Below are positions 4,805-6,409 of a stretch of 6,409 bases of DNA, one piece after another; the first letter of the stretch is position 1; the number at the start of each line of letters is the position of its first letter. The translations under genes and the position numbers were made by a program. Source of the DNA: Syntrophaceae bacterium (GTDB lineage: Bacteria > Desulfobacterota > Syntrophia > Syntrophales > UBA5619); NCBI GenBank assembly GCA_919902745.1, contig CAKKRN010000095.1, positions 1 through 6,409 of the forward strand, given 5' to 3'. The notes beneath the pieces were generated by a model. The model saw nothing but the letters and a program-made list of their open reading frames with translations. It made no database searches and was not told where the DNA came from.

Positions 4805-6409
4805 TCAGCCCGCTTCGGATCTCCTCTCCCGGATCGTAATGGCAAAATCAGGGCAGATATAGAGGCATCGCAGGCAACCCACGCATTGATCCGTATTCAC
4901 GGCAACCGCCGGTTTGTAACCGCTGGGATTGAAATCCTCGGATTGCCTGAAGATATCGAAGCTGCAAACCTCCCGGCAGTAACCGCAGTCCTTGCAGATC
5001 AGATCGTTGATGACCACATCGAAGTCGCGGAGGTCACAGCACAGACAGCGCGATGCCTCCGCTGCCGCCGCTTTTCTCTGATAGGCCCGTTCCACGGAAT
5101 CGAAGGTCGCTCGCCGCCTCTTCAGCGCAATCTTTCGGACCTCCGGTCGCTCCGTGCCTCGCGGCGCCGTCTCGGGAGGCTCCATCATCATCTCTTCCGA
5201 CAATGCCTCCGGGATGACCCCCGCGCCTCCCAAAAACCGATCCATGGATACGCAGGCCAGTCTCCCCTGGGCGATGGCCTCGATGATGGTCGAGGGGCCC
5301 TTTACCGCATCCCCCCCGGCAAAGATTCCCATCTTCAACGTAGCCAGATTAGCCTGATCCGCGCAAACTGTCCCGTCTTTCCGTCCTTCCAGATTTACGG
5401 AAGCGGCATCCGCAGACTGCCCGATCGCCACGATCAGGGTGTCAAAGCCCAAGAGATACTCGCTGCCGGCGATCGGAATCGGCGTCGGTCTGCCGCTTGC
5501 ATCGGCATCCCCCAGTCTCATCCGGATGCAGGTCGCACGATCTTCTCCAATCTTCACCGGCTTCGTCAGATACTCGACCCGTACGCCTTCCTCGACGGCC
5601 TCGATCACCTCCTCGCCGTTTGCCGGCATTTCGGAGAAGGTTCTGCGATAGATCTGGACCACCTCCGCACCAAGGCGGATCGCGGCCCGGCCTGCATCGA
5701 CGGCCGTATTGCCGCCTCCCACCACGATCACCTTTCTGCCGATGGCCGGGCTCTTCCCTTCGTTGATCTGCTTCAGAAAGGAGAGGCCGTCGATGATATT
5801 CGGTGAATCCTCGCCCGGGATTCCCATTCGGGTCGGCTTCCAGGCGCCCGTCGCCACCAGAACCGCATCATACCCCTTCTCTTTCAAGGCTTCCGCCGAG
5901 AAGACCGGCGTGCCCGTGATCATCTCGACGCCGCTGTCCCGAATCAACCCGATCTCCCGATCCACGATATTCTCGGGGAGGCGATACTCGGGAATGCCGT
6001 AGCGCAGCATGCCGCCGGGCAGCTGGAGGGCCTCATATACCGTTACCCGATGACCCAGAACGTTCAGATAGTGGGCAGCCGTCAGGCCGCAGGGGCCGGA
6101 ACCGATGACGGCGATCCTCTTTCCCGTGGGAGGCCGTTTGGCAATTTTCGCCGGTTTCCGCCCCCCCTTCTCCGCGGCAACCCTCTTGAGCATTCGGATG
6201 GCAATGGCTTCATCAAACTGGATCCTTGCGCATTTTGCCTCGCAGGGATGGACGCAGGCATAGCCGCAGACAAACGGAAACGGTATCCGCTCCCGGATCA
6301 CGGCCAGCGCCTTTTCAAAATGGCCGTCTCGGATATGCCGGATATACCGGGGGACATCAATACCTGCCGGACAGGCTTCCCGGCAGGGGGCTGTTGACGG
6401 CTTGCCGCA
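4805..6409 (-). CDS. GltD-like FAD/NAD(P) oxidoreductase with N-terminal Fe-S domain and C-terminal 2[4Fe-4S] ferredoxin domain, N-terminus outside window
   Basis: The open frame runs to the window edge; 534 residues are visible and the true start lies beyond 6409. A GTG at 6301 (visible residue 37) is an internal Val, because family sequence continues upstream of it. Domains in order: an N-terminal Fe-S domain of the glutamate synthase small-subunit/dihydropyrimidine dehydrogenase type, with CREACPAGIDVPRYI at 9-23 and Cys48, 52, 56 and 60; FAD-binding GSGPCG at 103-108; NAD(P)-binding GGGNTA at 231-236, followed by YRR (254-256), which in this family favours NADPH; FAD-contacting GGDAVKGP at 365-372; a CLCC motif at 455-458; and two ferredoxin clusters, CKDCGYCREVC (472-482) and CVGCLRCLYICP (509-520). 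Such cytoplasmic proteins move electrons between NAD(P)H and ferredoxin or a partner Fe-S oxidoreductase in anaerobes. The partner would be encoded upstream, outside the window. It is followed by a separate promoter, so it may not belong to the transporter operon. It is probably not true glutamate synthase. Confidence 0.92.
   Translation of the reverse strand, partial: CGKPSTAPCREACPAGIDVPRYIRHIRDGHFEKALAVIRERIPFPFVCGYACVHPCEAKCARIQFDEAIAIRMLKRVAAEKGGRKPAKIAKRPPTGKRIAVIGSGPCGLTAAHYLNVLGHRVTVYEALQLPGGMLRYGIPEYRLPENIVDREIGLIRDSGVEMITGTPVFSAEALKEKGYDAVLVATGAWKPTRMGIPGEDSPNIIDGLSFLKQINEGKSPAIGRKVIVVGGGNTAVDAGRAAIRLGAEVVQIYRRTFSEMPANGEEVIEAVEEGVRVEYLTKPVKIGEDRATCIRMRLGDADASGRPTPIPIAGSEYLLGFDTLIVAIGQSADAASVNLEGRKDGTVCADQANLATLKMGIFAGGDAVKGPSTIIEAIAQGRLACVSMDRFLGGAGVIPEALSEEMMMEPPETAPRGTERPEVRKIALKRRRATFDSVERAYQRKAAAAEASRCLCCDLRDFDVVINDLICKDCGYCREVCSFDIFRQSEDFNPSGYKPAVAVNTDQCVGCLRCLYICPDFAITIRERRSEAG

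Noticed and set aside
4796..5806. A 336-codon plus-strand frame opposite the flavoprotein
   Set aside because: The opposite strand encodes clear FAD, NAD(P) and Fe-S motifs in exact order; the plus-strand product shows no recognisable domain.
6299..6301. GTG as the start codon of the flavoprotein
   Set aside because: Upstream in-frame sequence continues the family's N-terminal Fe-S domain, including CREACPAGIDVP, so this GTG is an internal Val.

Overview
All five genes recognised here lie on the minus strand, so transcription runs from high to low coordinates. The DNA is GC-rich with short intergenic gaps, as in a bacterial chromosome. The upstream-most gene (4805-6409) encodes an iron-sulfur flavoprotein of a kind common in anaerobes such as Desulfobacterota/Deltaproteobacteria. 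Fused TAXI-type TRAP permeases and BKACE enzymes are widespread in Proteobacteria. I suggest an anaerobic or facultative proteobacterium or Desulfobacterota lineage, with low certainty below phylum. There is no rRNA, tRNA, integrase or IS gene to refine this.

Layout in the direction of transcription: (1) 6409-4805, the C-terminal 534 residues of a GltD-like FAD/NAD(P) oxidoreductase with Fe-S domains at both ends; its N-terminus lies outside the window. (2) A gap of about 100 bp carrying a plausible sigma70 promoter. (3) 4703-3756, a secreted TAXI-family substrate-binding protein. (4) A gap with two hairpins, one of them resembling an intrinsic terminator or attenuator. (5) 3661-1766, a fused TRAP permease. 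(6) 1779-916, a 3-hydroxyacyl-CoA dehydrogenase-family enzyme that starts at GTG inside the permease gene. (7) A gap of about 120 bp holding a 74-bp nested palindromic repeat. (8) 791-1, a beta-keto acid cleavage enzyme (BKACE, DUF849) cut at its C-terminus by the window edge.

Reading of the whole: the binding protein and permease import a small organic anion, the dehydrogenase oxidises a beta-hydroxy group to a beta-keto group, and the BKACE condenses the beta-keto acid with acetyl-CoA and cleaves it to an acyl-CoA ester plus a new product. This logic matches L-carnitine catabolism (carnitine dehydrogenase followed by 3-dehydrocarnitine cleavage), but the substrate here cannot be read from sequence. 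Two deviations suggest a non-standard substrate or cofactor. The dehydrogenase has Ser-Arg where NAD-dependent relatives have an Asp, together with a shortened NAD domain. The BKACE has Trp where the lysine-fermentation enzyme Kce has a substrate-binding Glu. Arginine codon use differs between the flavoprotein and the transporter/dehydrogenase genes, so the catabolic cassette may have been acquired separately.
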